This document shows, in pieces, positions 9,211 through 16,580 of a stretch of 64,000 bases of DNA. The notes under the pieces were generated by a model. That model had not been told where the DNA came from. It ran no database searches and saw nothing but the letters and a program-made list of their open reading frames with translations. Position 1 is the stretch's first letter, and every line of letters begins with the position of its first letter. This DNA is from Sphingopyxis solisilvae (lineage in GTDB: Bacteria; Pseudomonadota; Alphaproteobacteria; Sphingomonadales; Sphingomonadaceae). Both the position numbers and the translations under genes were made by a program. The stretch lies in contig NZ_JADKYM010000011.1 of the NCBI RefSeq assembly GCF_015475875.1, forward strand, positions 58,018 to 122,017, in the 5' to 3' direction.

Positions 9211-9217
9211 GATTCGC

Positions 9218-9919
9218 ATGACGAGCAAACAGCCCTCTCCTGAGTCCCAAGCACTCCCCGCAGCCGCCGCCCGCGCAGTCCCCCAGGCGGGCGGCGGCAC
9301 CCCGGCGGAGCGCGCGCCGCGCGGCCGTGCGCGCGCGGCGTTGATCGAGGCGGCGCACGCGACGGTGCGCAAACAGGGCTATGCCGCGACGACCGTCGAC
9401 CAGATCTGCGCCGCCGCCGGGGTCACCAAGGGCGCCTTCTTTCATCACTTCGCGTCGAAGGAGGCGCTGGCGGTCGCCGCGGCCGAGGCGTGGACCGAGC
9501 GTGCGCGGCCGATGTTCGAAATGCCGCCGCACACCAAATTGGACGACCCGCTCGCGCGCCTGCTCGGCCATATCGATTTCCGCTTTTCCATGCTCGACGG
9601 CCCGGTCGAGGAGTTCACCTGTTTCGTCGGCACGATGGTGCAGGAAGCCTTTGCGACGAGCGAACCGATCCGCGCCGCGTGCGAGGCGAGCATCAACGCC
9701 TATTGCGCGGCGCTGACCCCCGATATCGAGGCGACGATGGCGCGCTATGGCGCCCCCGAAGATGTCACCGCGCTCGGTTTGGCGCAGCATATCCAGGCGG
9801 TGCTGCAGGGCAGTTTCATCCTCGCCAAAACGACGAACGACCCGGCGATTGCGCGCGAAAGCGTCACCCACCTGAAGCGTTATATCGGCATGTTGTTCGC
9901 ACCGCCCGGCGCACAATGA
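9218..9919 (+). CDS. TetR/AcrR-family transcriptional regulator
   Basis: A 233-residue repressor. The N-terminal 35 residues are proline- and alanine-rich and probably disordered. The helix-turn-helix lies at about residues 58-80 (TTVDQICAAAGVTKGAFFHHF), followed by an all-helical ligand-binding domain. An upstream in-frame ATG at 9206 lies inside the -10 box and operator, so the ATG at 9218 is the likely start. It heads a same-strand run of twelve glutathione- and VOC-related genes and probably represses itself and them. The inducer is unknown; the downstream enzymes suggest an electrophile or aldehyde, which is inference. Confidence 0.92.
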   Translation: MTSKQPSPESQALPAAAARAVPQAGGGTPAERAPRGRARAALIEAAHATVRKQGYAATTVDQICAAAGVTKGAFFHHFASKEALAVAAAEAWTERARPMFEMPPHTKLDDPLARLLGHIDFRFSMLDGPVEEFTCFVGTMVQEAFATSEPIRAACEASINAYCAALTPDIEATMARYGAPEDVTALGLAQHIQAVLQGSFILAKTTNDPAIARESVTHLKRYIGMLFAPPGAQ

Positions 9920-9989
9920 CGCAGCAGGTAATTGCCCCGGCGGCGCCCCCGCGCTGACTATCCCGATCCCACCCCCAAGGAGAGAAACG

Positions 9990-10427
9990 ATGCCCCAGAT
10001 GATTTTTGTGAACCTGCCGGTGACCGACCTTGCCCGGTCGCGGGCCTTTTATGAAGCGGTCGGCGCGGTCAACAACCCCGCCTTCACCGACGACACCGCC
10101 GCCTGCATGGTGGTTCAGGAAGGGTCGATCCACGTCATGCTGCTGACGCATGAAAAATGGGCGACGTTTACGTCGAAGGCGATCCCCGACGCGCACACCA
10201 CCGCGCAGGTGCTGCTCTGCGTATCCGCCGACAGCCGCGCCGAAGTGGACGCGCAAGTGGCCAAGGCGACCGCCGCGGGCGGCAAAGCCGACCCGACCCC
10301 GACGCAGGAATATGGCGACTTCATGTACGGCCGCAGCTTCGAGGACCCCGACGGCCACATCTGGGAAGTGATGTGGATGGACCCCGCCGCGATCCCCGCC
10401 GGCGAACCCGCCGAAGCCACCGCCTGA
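9990..10427 (+). CDS. VOC-family (glyoxalase/bleomycin-resistance fold) protein
   Basis: A 145-residue single VOC protein with two beta-alpha-beta-beta-beta halves: MIFVNLPVTDLARSRAFYEAVG opens the first, and SFEDPDGHIWEVMWMDP closes the second. The C-terminal Glu of IWEVMW and the His of DGHIWE are the kind of residues that bind metal in this fold. The exact reaction cannot be read from the sequence. It is preceded by a strong CCCAAGGAGAGAAACG leader and is the first enzyme gene behind tetR, 70 bases downstream. Confidence 0.88.
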   Translation: MPQMIFVNLPVTDLARSRAFYEAVGAVNNPAFTDDTAACMVVQEGSIHVMLLTHEKWATFTSKAIPDAHTTAQVLLCVSADSRAEVDAQVAKATAAGGKADPTPTQEYGDFMYGRSFEDPDGHIWEVMWMDPAAIPAGEPAEATA

Positions 10428-10451
10428 CCCCCGGTACGAAGGAGAGAGGCG

Positions 10452-10865
10452 ATGACCGATGGCATCCCCACCAAAGGCCAGTTGCTGGCAGGCCGCATCT
10501 TGAGCGGACTGGTCATCGCCTTTCTGCTCTTCGACGCCGGGCTGAAGCTGGTCGCGCCGCAGTTCGCGATCGACAACAGCCCGCCCAATCTGGGCTGGCC
10601 CGCCGAGATCGGCACCATGTACCTGCTTGCCGTGCTGCTGCTGATCCCGACGCTGCTCCATATCTGGCCGCGCACCAGCATCCTCGGCGCGATCCTGATC
10701 ACCGGTTATCTGGGGGGTGCGATCGCGACGCAGGTCCGCGTCGGCAACCCGCTGTTCAGCCACATGTTGTTCGGCGTCTATCTGGGCGTGATGATGTGGG
10801 GTGGACTGTGGCTGCGCGATCCGCGGCTCCGCGCGCTGATCCCGCTTCGGTCGGCGGAGGGCTGA
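10452..10865 (+). CDS. DoxX-like small membrane protein
   Basis: A 137-residue protein with four predicted membrane helices (about residues 12-32, 52-72, 78-95 and 104-120). It carries the DoxX-like layout, with an early LFDAGLKL motif and a PRTSILGAILITGYLGGAIATQVR segment. DoxX relatives are thought to act with redox or thiol-stress enzymes at the membrane, but the family is poorly characterised. The start has AAGGAGAGAGGCG directly upstream. It lies 24 bases after the VOC gene and 4 bases before the DUF4287 gene, so it is almost certainly in the same operon. Confidence 0.85.
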   Translation: MTDGIPTKGQLLAGRILSGLVIAFLLFDAGLKLVAPQFAIDNSPPNLGWPAEIGTMYLLAVLLLIPTLLHIWPRTSILGAILITGYLGGAIATQVRVGNPLFSHMLFGVYLGVMMWGGLWLRDPRLRALIPLRSAEG

Positions 10866-10869
10866 ACCG

Positions 10870-11088
10870 ATGTCCTTCCAGTCGTACCTCGACAACATTG
10901 AATCCAAAACGGGCCAGTCGCCGGACGATTTGCAGGCACAAGCGATGCAAAAGGGGTTGGCCGATGCGACGGGATTGGCGCCCGGCGTCAAAGCCGGTGC
11001 GGTGATCGACTGGCTGAAGGCCGATTACGGGCTGGGCCACGGCCACGCCATGTCGATCGTCGCCTATTTCAAAGGCAAACGAAGCTAG
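10870..11088 (+). CDS. DUF4287 domain protein
   Basis: A 72-residue soluble helical protein. SFQSYLDNIESKTGQSPDDL, then VIDWLKADYGLGHGHAMSIVAYFK, match the DUF4287 family, found alone or next to DUF5655 domains. No activity is known. It starts 4 bases after the DoxX-like gene ends and is followed within 30 bases by the secreted hydrolase, so it belongs to the cluster. Confidence 0.82.
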   Translation: MSFQSYLDNIESKTGQSPDDLQAQAMQKGLADATGLAPGVKAGAVIDWLKADYGLGHGHAMSIVAYFKGKRS

Positions 11089-11118
11089 GCTTCGTCAAAC
11101 TATAGAGGATCATTCCCC

Positions 11119-12102
11119 ATGTCAGGTTTTTCTCCCCCCCGGATTTTCCGTCGCCGCCATTCGCGCGTCGCCGCCGCGCTCGCCCTGCTGGCCAGCGCCG
11201 CCGTCGTCGCGGCGCTGCCCCAACCCGCATATACCCAACAGCCCGCACCCAAAGCAGCGCCGGAAAGCGCCGCCAAGACGGGGCATGCGACGGTCAACGG
11301 CGTGCGCATCGCCTATGCCGTGCATGGCGACCTGACATCGAAGCAGACGCCGTTGCTGGTGCTGCACGGCGCGTTCATGTCGGGCGAAGCGATGGCACCC
11401 TTCGTCACCCCCTTTGCCGCATCGCGCCCCGTCATCACTATCGACGCGCGCGGCCACGGCCGCACCGGCAAGGTCGGCGGTGCCTTCAGCTATGACCAGA
11501 TGGCCGACGATGCAGCCGCCGTCCTCGCATCGCTGCGCGTAGAACGCGCCGATGTGCTGGGTTATTCGATGGGCGGCAGCACCGCGATCGCGATGGCGGT
11601 GCGCCACCCGGAACGCGTCGGCAAGCAAGTGGTTATTTCGGGCGCCGCCAGCCTCGACGGCTGGGTTCCCGAGGTGCTGGCGGGCATCGCACAGATGACC
11701 CCCGAAATGTTCGCGGGGACGCCGATGGAAACCGAATATAAGCGGCTGTCGCCCACCCCCGATGCCTTTCCCGACCTGGTCGCGGCGATCAAGCACATCG
11801 ATTCGGCACCCTTTGCCTATAGCGACGCGCAGCTGCGCGCGATCCCGGGCAAGACGATGGTCGTTCTGGGCGACGCCGACGGCGTGACCTTTGACCATGC
11901 GATCAAGCTGTTCAAGCTGCGCGGCGGCGGCGACATCGCGATCGCGACGCAGGGTTTCATGACCACGGCGCCCAAGGCGCGGCTGTCGATCCTGCCCGGC
12001 ACGTCGCACATCGGCATCATGGCCGAAGCGGCGACGATCGCGGCGCAAGTGGTCCCGTTCCTCGACGATGTCACCCCGCTGATGCCCGCCGGTTTCTTCT
12101 GA
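11119..12102 (+). CDS. Secreted alpha/beta hydrolase
   Basis: A 327-residue hydrolase. Arg residues followed by a hydrophobic stretch (residues 17-38) make a signal peptide, so it is probably periplasmic. The fold carries a complete catalytic triad: the nucleophile elbow GYSMGGS with Ser150, Asp252 in LGDADG and His297 in GTSHIG. HGAF (residues 83-86) forms the oxyanion hole. The substrate is not evident; esterase or lactonase activity is the usual guess. It is the only clearly exported enzyme in the tetR cluster, 25 bases before the first GST gene. Confidence 0.88.
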   Translation: MSGFSPPRIFRRRHSRVAAALALLASAAVVAALPQPAYTQQPAPKAAPESAAKTGHATVNGVRIAYAVHGDLTSKQTPLLVLHGAFMSGEAMAPFVTPFAASRPVITIDARGHGRTGKVGGAFSYDQMADDAAAVLASLRVERADVLGYSMGGSTAIAMAVRHPERVGKQVVISGAASLDGWVPEVLAGIAQMTPEMFAGTPMETEYKRLSPTPDAFPDLVAAIKHIDSAPFAYSDAQLRAIPGKTMVVLGDADGVTFDHAIKLFKLRGGGDIAIATQGFMTTAPKARLSILPGTSHIGIMAEAATIAAQVVPFLDDVTPLMPAGFF

Positions 12103-12127
12103 GCGGCTGCCCCCAAGGAGAGAGACT

Positions 12128-12796
12128 ATGCCCGTCAATCCCGATGCCGATATCGCCATCATCGCCTTCGACTGGGTCCCCGACTTCGCCCGCGGCTTTG
12201 TCCGCGACCTGCGCCCGCGCTGGGCGTGCGAGGAACTGGGACTCGATTATGCCGAGGAACTGATCAGCGCGGTTAAACGTCCGCTCGATCATTACCGCCT
12301 GCAACCTTGGGGCCAGGTGCCGGTGCTGCGCGACGGCGACATCACCCTGTTCGAAAGCGGCGCCATCATGCTGCATCTTTCGGCGAAGGATGCGCGGTTG
12401 TTGCCGACCGGGGCGCAGGCGCGCGCCGACGCCACCGCCTGGGTGTTCGCGGCGCTGAACAGCGTCGAGCCGATGATGTTCGAGCTGGGCAATGTCGATA
12501 TATTCTCGAAGGACGAGGAATGGGCAAAGCTGCGCCGTCCCGGCCTGATCGAGTTCATCCGCCAACGGTTCGGTCGCCTGTCCGACGCGCTGGGCGACAA
12601 AGACTATCTGCTCGGCGATTTCAGCATCGCCGACATCGCGATGGCGACGGTGCTGCGCGAAGCAGTCGAGGCGGGACTGATCGCCGAATATCCGCGGCTG
12701 GCGGCCTATCTCGATCGCTGCACGGGCCGTCCGGCCTTCCAGCGCGCGATGGCCGCGCAGCTGGCATCATTCAAAGAAGAGCCGGTTACGGCCTGA
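12128..12796 (+). CDS. Glutathione S-transferase family protein
   Basis: A 222-residue protein with an N-terminal thioredoxin-like domain (QPWGQVPVLRDGD, cis-Pro site; LFESGAIMLHL, which binds the glutathione gamma-glutamyl group) and a helical C-terminal domain (DYLLGDFSIADIAMATVL, the N-capping motif). The N-terminal extension of about 15 residues before the first helix is longer than usual. It starts behind a CCCCAAGGAGAGAGACT leader. The likely role is conjugating glutathione to an electrophile in the cytoplasm; the substrate is unknown. Confidence 0.88.
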   Translation: MPVNPDADIAIIAFDWVPDFARGFVRDLRPRWACEELGLDYAEELISAVKRPLDHYRLQPWGQVPVLRDGDITLFESGAIMLHLSAKDARLLPTGAQARADATAWVFAALNSVEPMMFELGNVDIFSKDEEWAKLRRPGLIEFIRQRFGRLSDALGDKDYLLGDFSIADIAMATVLREAVEAGLIAEYPRLAAYLDRCTGRPAFQRAMAAQLASFKEEPVTA

Positions 12797-12823
12797 ATTT
12801 CCTACCCCCTAAGGAGAGACAAG

Positions 12824-13543
12824 ATGACCTATGTCGAAGGATTTGTCGTGGCGGTGCCGACCGCCAACAAGGAAGCGTATCGCAAACATGCCGCCGATGC
12901 CGTGCCGCTGTTCAAGGAGTTCGGCGTGACGCGGATGGTCGAAGCATGGGGCGACGACGTCCCCGACGGTAAGGTCAACGACCTGAAGGGCGCGGTGCAG
13001 GCGAAGGCCGACGAGACCGTCGTGTTCAGCTGGTTCGAATATCCCGACAAGGCCACCCGCGACGCCGCGAACGAAAAGATGATGAGCGACCCGCGCATGG
13101 CGGCAATGGGCGGCGACATGCCGTTCGACGGCAAGCGGATGATCATCGGCGGTTTCGATTCGATCGTCGACGATCGCGCGGGCGGCGCGATGGGTTATGC
13201 CGATGGTTATGTCCTGCCCGTCCCCGACGGCAACAAGGACGCCTATCGCGCGCTCGCCGAAACGGCATCGCAGGTGTTCCGCGACTATGGCGCAACGCGC
13301 GTCGTCGAGGCGTGGGGCGACGATGTCCCCGACGGCAAGGTGACCGATTTTGCCCGCGCCGCGCACAAGCAGGACGGCGAAACCGTCGTGTTCAGCTGGG
13401 TCGAATGGCCGAGCAAGGACGCGCGCGTCGCGGGCTGGGAAAAGGTGATGGCCGACGAGCGGATGCAGCCCGACGGCAGTGAGGTTCCGTTCGACGGCAA
13501 GCGCATGATCTATGGCGGTTTTATCCCGATCGTCGAGGCGTGA
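12824..13543 (+). CDS. Tandem DUF1428 protein (two fused copies)
   Basis: A 239-residue protein made of two DUF1428 domains, roughly residues 1-118 and 122-239. Both copies contain the same landmarks in order: YV(E/D)GFV-type start, the VEAWGDDVPDGKV block, ETVVFSW, a KVMAD-like helix and VPFDGKRMI.GGF at the end. Family members are normally single domains of about 120 residues with a dimeric ferredoxin-like fold, so this looks like a fused dimer. Function of DUF1428 is unknown. The start follows a CCCCTAAGGAGAGACAAG leader. A 182-base gap holding a palindromic repeat separates it from the next gene. Confidence 0.88.
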   Translation: MTYVEGFVVAVPTANKEAYRKHAADAVPLFKEFGVTRMVEAWGDDVPDGKVNDLKGAVQAKADETVVFSWFEYPDKATRDAANEKMMSDPRMAAMGGDMPFDGKRMIIGGFDSIVDDRAGGAMGYADGYVLPVPDGNKDAYRALAETASQVFRDYGATRVVEAWGDDVPDGKVTDFARAAHKQDGETVVFSWVEWPSKDARVAGWEKVMADERMQPDGSEVPFDGKRMIYGGFIPIVEA

Positions 13544-13548
13544 ACCCG

Positions 13549-13708
13549 CTCCTCCCTGTGGCCGCAGGCCATGGGGGAGTCGCAGACGGCGCGTAGCGCC
13601 AGCGGGACCGTTCGTGAAGCGAATGGTGGAGGGGCCGCGACGTCGCGTCCTTGCCCCTCCGTCAGCGCTTCGCGCTGCCACCTCCCCATGGCTTCGCCAC
13701 AGGGAGGA
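13549..13708 (+). repeat. Palindromic repeat, family D, copy 1
   Basis: A 160-base element bounded by CTCCCTGTGG and its near-complement CCACAGGGAGG, with several internal stem-loops. A second copy in inverted orientation lies at 46959-47095. The two share blocks such as TGGTGGAGGGGCCGCG and GCGCTTCGCGCTGCCACC once one is reverse-complemented. It carries no gene. Here it falls inside the tetR-headed cluster, between the DUF1428 and GST genes, and its structured transcript could reduce read-through. Confidence 0.85.
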
Positions 13709-13725
13709 TGAGAGGAGACTTACAA

Positions 13726-14364
13726 ATGATCAAGCTTTACGGAACCCCGCCGACGCGCGCACTGCGCGCGATCTGGCTGCTCAACGAACTCGACCTGCCG
13801 CACGAGGTCGTCCCGGTCGATCTGAGCACGGGCGAACAGCTGACCCCCGAATTTCTGGCGCTCAACCCCGCGGCGAAGCTGCCGGTGCTGGTCGACGGCG
13901 ATATGGTGATCAGCGAGTCGGCGGCGATCCAGCTGTACCTGGCCGACAAATATGGCGACCGCTTTCCCGGCGGCGGACTGATCCCCGCGACCGCCGAGGA
14001 TCGCGGCCGCATGTATCACTGGCTGTTCTTCCTGATAACCGAGATCGAGGCGCCGCTGTGGCGCATCGCGCTGCACAATTTCATCTACGAAGCCGGCGAC
14101 CAGTCGGCGACCGAGCCGGAGCTGGCGAAGCGCGACGCGCTGCGCATGATCGCGGTGCTGGAACAGCATATGCAGGGGCGTGACTATCTGGTCGGCAACG
14201 CGCCGACCGTGGCCGATTTCAACGCCGCCTTCACGCTCGACTGGGCGCGCGAGGAAGCCCTGCTGGACGACGCCCCGGCGCTGAGCGCCTATCTGGACAG
14301 GATGTACGCGCGTCCCCAGGCGCCGACCACGATCGCCGCGGCATTTGCGGCGCTGGAAGCATGA
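13726..14364 (+). CDS. Glutathione S-transferase family protein
   Basis: A 212-residue GST. The N-terminal domain has MIKLYGTPPTRALRAIW, NPAAKLPVLVDGD (cis-Pro) and SESAAIQLYLADKYG (glutathione binding). The C-terminal domain has DYLVGNAPTVADFNAAF. GSTs conjugate or reduce with glutathione. The frame is open upstream through the repeat, but the ATG at 13726 has AGAGGAG about 9 bases before it and matches family N-termini. The last 4 bases (ATGA) overlap the start of the GFA gene. Confidence 0.9.
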   Translation: MIKLYGTPPTRALRAIWLLNELDLPHEVVPVDLSTGEQLTPEFLALNPAAKLPVLVDGDMVISESAAIQLYLADKYGDRFPGGGLIPATAEDRGRMYHWLFFLITEIEAPLWRIALHNFIYEAGDQSATEPELAKRDALRMIAVLEQHMQGRDYLVGNAPTVADFNAAFTLDWAREEALLDDAPALSAYLDRMYARPQAPTTIAAAFAALEA

Positions 14365-14912
14365 GCGGCAACGACGCCGGCACAACGCGCACCGCGAGCT
14401 GCCAGTGCGGCACAGTGGCGCTGGCGATGACAGGCAAGCCGATCGTCGCCGCGACCTGCTATTGCCACAGTTGCCAAGCGGCCGGGCAGGCGTTCGACGC
14501 GCTGCCCGGCGCGCCGGGGACGCTGGGGTCCGACGGCGGCACGCCCTTTCTGCTCGTTCGCAAGGACCGCATCGAATGGTTGTCGGGCACCGACCAGCTC
14601 GACGAACATCGGCTGACGCCCGATTCGCCGACGCGGCGCTTCGTCGCGCGCTGTTGCAATTCGCCGGTCGCGCTGGAGTTCACCAAGGGGCATTGGCTCA
14701 GCGTCTATTCGGTGCGCATTCCAGCCGACGATCGCCCCGCGACCGAGATGCGGACGATGGTCAAGGACCGCCCCCCGGGAGTCGAGCTGCCCGATGACAT
14801 TCCCAATTATGCCACGCCATCGGGCAAGTTCATGTGGCGGCTTTTGAAAGCATGGGCCGCGATGGGGTTTCGCGCGCCGACGATCGAGGCAACGAAAGGC
14901 TTTGCCCGATGA
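14361..14912 (+). CDS. GFA-family (glutathione-dependent formaldehyde-activating-like) zinc protein
   Basis: A 183-residue protein with the zinc-binding pattern of the GFA (CENP-V-like) family: Cys14-Gln-Cys16, Cys33-Tyr-Cys35-His-Ser-Cys38, and Cys98-Cys99. Gfa of Paracoccus was described as speeding S-hydroxymethylglutathione formation, though that activity has been questioned, so a general glutathione-adduct role is the safer reading. Start and stop overlap both neighbours by 4 bases (ATGA), so the GST, GFA and DUF6958 genes are translationally coupled. Confidence 0.87.
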   Translation: MSGNDAGTTRTASCQCGTVALAMTGKPIVAATCYCHSCQAAGQAFDALPGAPGTLGSDGGTPFLLVRKDRIEWLSGTDQLDEHRLTPDSPTRRFVARCCNSPVALEFTKGHWLSVYSVRIPADDRPATEMRTMVKDRPPGVELPDDIPNYATPSGKFMWRLLKAWAAMGFRAPTIEATKGFAR

Positions 14913-15208
14913 CCAAGGCCGACGACCGCATCGAGATGCTGAACGTCAACAGCCCCGGCCACGTCGTGCGCGTCGAGCGCGCCAAATATGAAGCGATGCG
15001 GCGTGCCATGCTGGCGGTGGTTCCCGCGGACGCGCCGGGGCTGACCGCGGCCGAGATCAAGGCGCGGCTGCTGCCGCTGCTGCCAGAGGCGCTGTTCCCC
15101 GGCGGGGCGAAGGCGGGCTGGTGGCAAAAGGGCGTGCAGCTCGACCTGGAGGCGCGCGGGCTGATGGCGCGCGCAGATACCAAGCCGCTGCGCTTTTACC
15201 GCCTCTGA
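14909..15208 (+). CDS. DUF6958-type small protein
   Basis: A 99-residue soluble protein: EMLNVNSPGHVVRVERAKYEAM, then LLPEALFPGGAKAGWWQKGVQLDL and a basic tail ending LRFYRL. The pattern resembles DUF6958, small cytoplasmic proteins without known function; I recognise it by eye only. The ATG overlaps the stop of the GFA gene. Its helical, basic character would fit nucleic-acid or protein binding, but nothing in the sequence decides this. Confidence 0.7.
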   Translation: MTKADDRIEMLNVNSPGHVVRVERAKYEAMRRAMLAVVPADAPGLTAAEIKARLLPLLPEALFPGGAKAGWWQKGVQLDLEARGLMARADTKPLRFYRL

Positions 15209-15247
15209 AACCGCATTCCAAACCAGGCTATTTGCAAGGAGAAGAAG

Positions 15248-16051
15248 ATGACCAATCCCCCAGGAAGCTTCATCTGGTACGAACTGATGACGAGCGATCC
15301 CGACGGCGCCGCCGCCTTTTACGGCGCGGTCGTCGGCTGGACGATCGCGCCGCATAGCGATGCGGGCGCGCCCGGCGGGGTCGATTACCGGATGATCGCC
15401 CGCACCGACGGCGGCCATGCAGGCGGCGTGCTGACGCTGAATGCCGACATGATCGCGGGCGGCGCGCGGCCCGGATGGCTCGGCTATCTGTACACCCCCG
15501 ACGTCGATGCGGCGGTCGCGGCGATCACCGCCGACGGCGGCACGGTGCATATGGCGGCGCACGACCTGCCGGTCGGGCGCATGGCGATGGTCGCCGATCC
15601 GCAGGGCGCGCCCTTCTACATCATGAACCCGGTCCCGCCCGCGGGCGAACCCGACAAGGTCGCCGACGCCTTTTCGGTGACCGAGGCGCAACATGTCCGC
15701 TGGAACGAACTGGCGACGAGCGATCCCGACGCCGCCATTGCCTTTTACACCAAACATTTCGGCTGGGGTCAGGACGGCGCGATGGATATGGGAGCACTCG
15801 GCGAATATCGCTTTCTTCAGCATGGCGGCGACATGATCGGCGCGGTGATGCCGCTGATGGAAGGCTATCCGGTTCCGATGTGGAGCTTTTACATCGGCGT
15901 CGACGATATCGACCGCGCCGCCGCCGCAGTGACCGCCAACGGCGGCAAGGTACTGAACGGCCCGCACGAAATCCCCGGCGGCGAATTTTCGGTGAACGGC
16001 ATCGACCCGCAAGGCGTCGCCTTTGGCCTTGTCGGCCCGCGCAAATCCTGA
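15248..16051 (+). CDS. Double-domain VOC-family protein
   Basis: A 267-residue protein with two tandem VOC domains. The first starts SFIWYELMTSDPDGAAAFYGAVVGW, the second VRWNELATSDPDAAIAFYTKHFGW, each about 120 residues. Such twin-domain VOC proteins form the metal site between domains of one chain. They occur as uncharacterised glyoxalase-like proteins in many soil bacteria. A CAAGGAGAAGAAG leader precedes it. It follows the DUF6958 gene by 39 bases in the tetR cluster. Confidence 0.88.
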   Translation: MTNPPGSFIWYELMTSDPDGAAAFYGAVVGWTIAPHSDAGAPGGVDYRMIARTDGGHAGGVLTLNADMIAGGARPGWLGYLYTPDVDAAVAAITADGGTVHMAAHDLPVGRMAMVADPQGAPFYIMNPVPPAGEPDKVADAFSVTEAQHVRWNELATSDPDAAIAFYTKHFGWGQDGAMDMGALGEYRFLQHGGDMIGAVMPLMEGYPVPMWSFYIGVDDIDRAAAAVTANGGKVLNGPHEIPGGEFSVNGIDPQGVAFGLVGPRKS

Positions 16052-16093
16052 CGCCCCGCCCCACATCCCCCCAAGAAAGACAGGAGAGAAACG

Positions 16094-16576
16094 ATGAGCA
16101 AGACCCCCCTCACCCTATGCCTCTGGTACGAAGGCGACGCCGAAGAAGCGGCGAATTTTTACGCCGCGACCTTTGCCGACAGCCATGTCGGCGCGGTCCA
16201 CCGTTCGCCGACCGACACCCCCGGCGGCAAGGAGGGCGACGTGCTGACGGTCGAATTCACCCTGCTCGGGACCCCGTGCCTCGGTCTCAATGGCCCGCCG
16301 ATCTTCAAGCATAATGAGGCGTTTTCGTTCATCGTCCACACAGACACGCAAGACGAAACCGACCGCTTGTGGGATGCGATCACCGGCAATGGCGGCACCG
16401 AAAGCGTGTGCGGCTGGTGCAAGGACAAATGGGGCGTGTCGTGGCAAATCACCCCGCGCGTCCTGCTCGAAGCCACGACCAGCCCCGACAAAGCGGTCGC
16501 CAAGCGCGCGTTCGACGCGATGATGACGATGAAAAAAATCGACATCGCGGCGATCGAAGCCGCGGTGCGGGGCTGA
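16094..16576 (+). CDS. PhnB-like VOC-family protein
   Basis: A 160-residue protein of the PhnB/3-demethylubiquinone-methyltransferase-like VOC branch. It has LCLWYEGDAEEAANFYAATF at the start, FTLLGTPCLGLNGPP in the middle, and CGWCKDKWGVSWQITP near the end. The W-C-KD-W-G-SWQ signature is typical of this branch, which is enzymatically undefined. It is preceded by CAGGAGAGAAACG, the leader type used through the cluster, and ends 4 bases before the next GST gene. Confidence 0.87.
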   Translation: MSKTPLTLCLWYEGDAEEAANFYAATFADSHVGAVHRSPTDTPGGKEGDVLTVEFTLLGTPCLGLNGPPIFKHNEAFSFIVHTDTQDETDRLWDAITGNGGTESVCGWCKDKWGVSWQITPRVLLEATTSPDKAVAKRAFDAMMTMKKIDIAAIEAAVRG

Positions 16577-16580
16577 TGCA

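Noticed and set aside
9206..9217. ATG at 9206 as the tetR start
   Set aside because: It lies inside the -10 box and operator, so a transcript from that promoter would not contain it.
14807..16066. A 419-codon minus-strand frame
   Set aside because: It is antisense to the DUF6958-like and double VOC genes, which have clear motifs and ribosome-binding sites.
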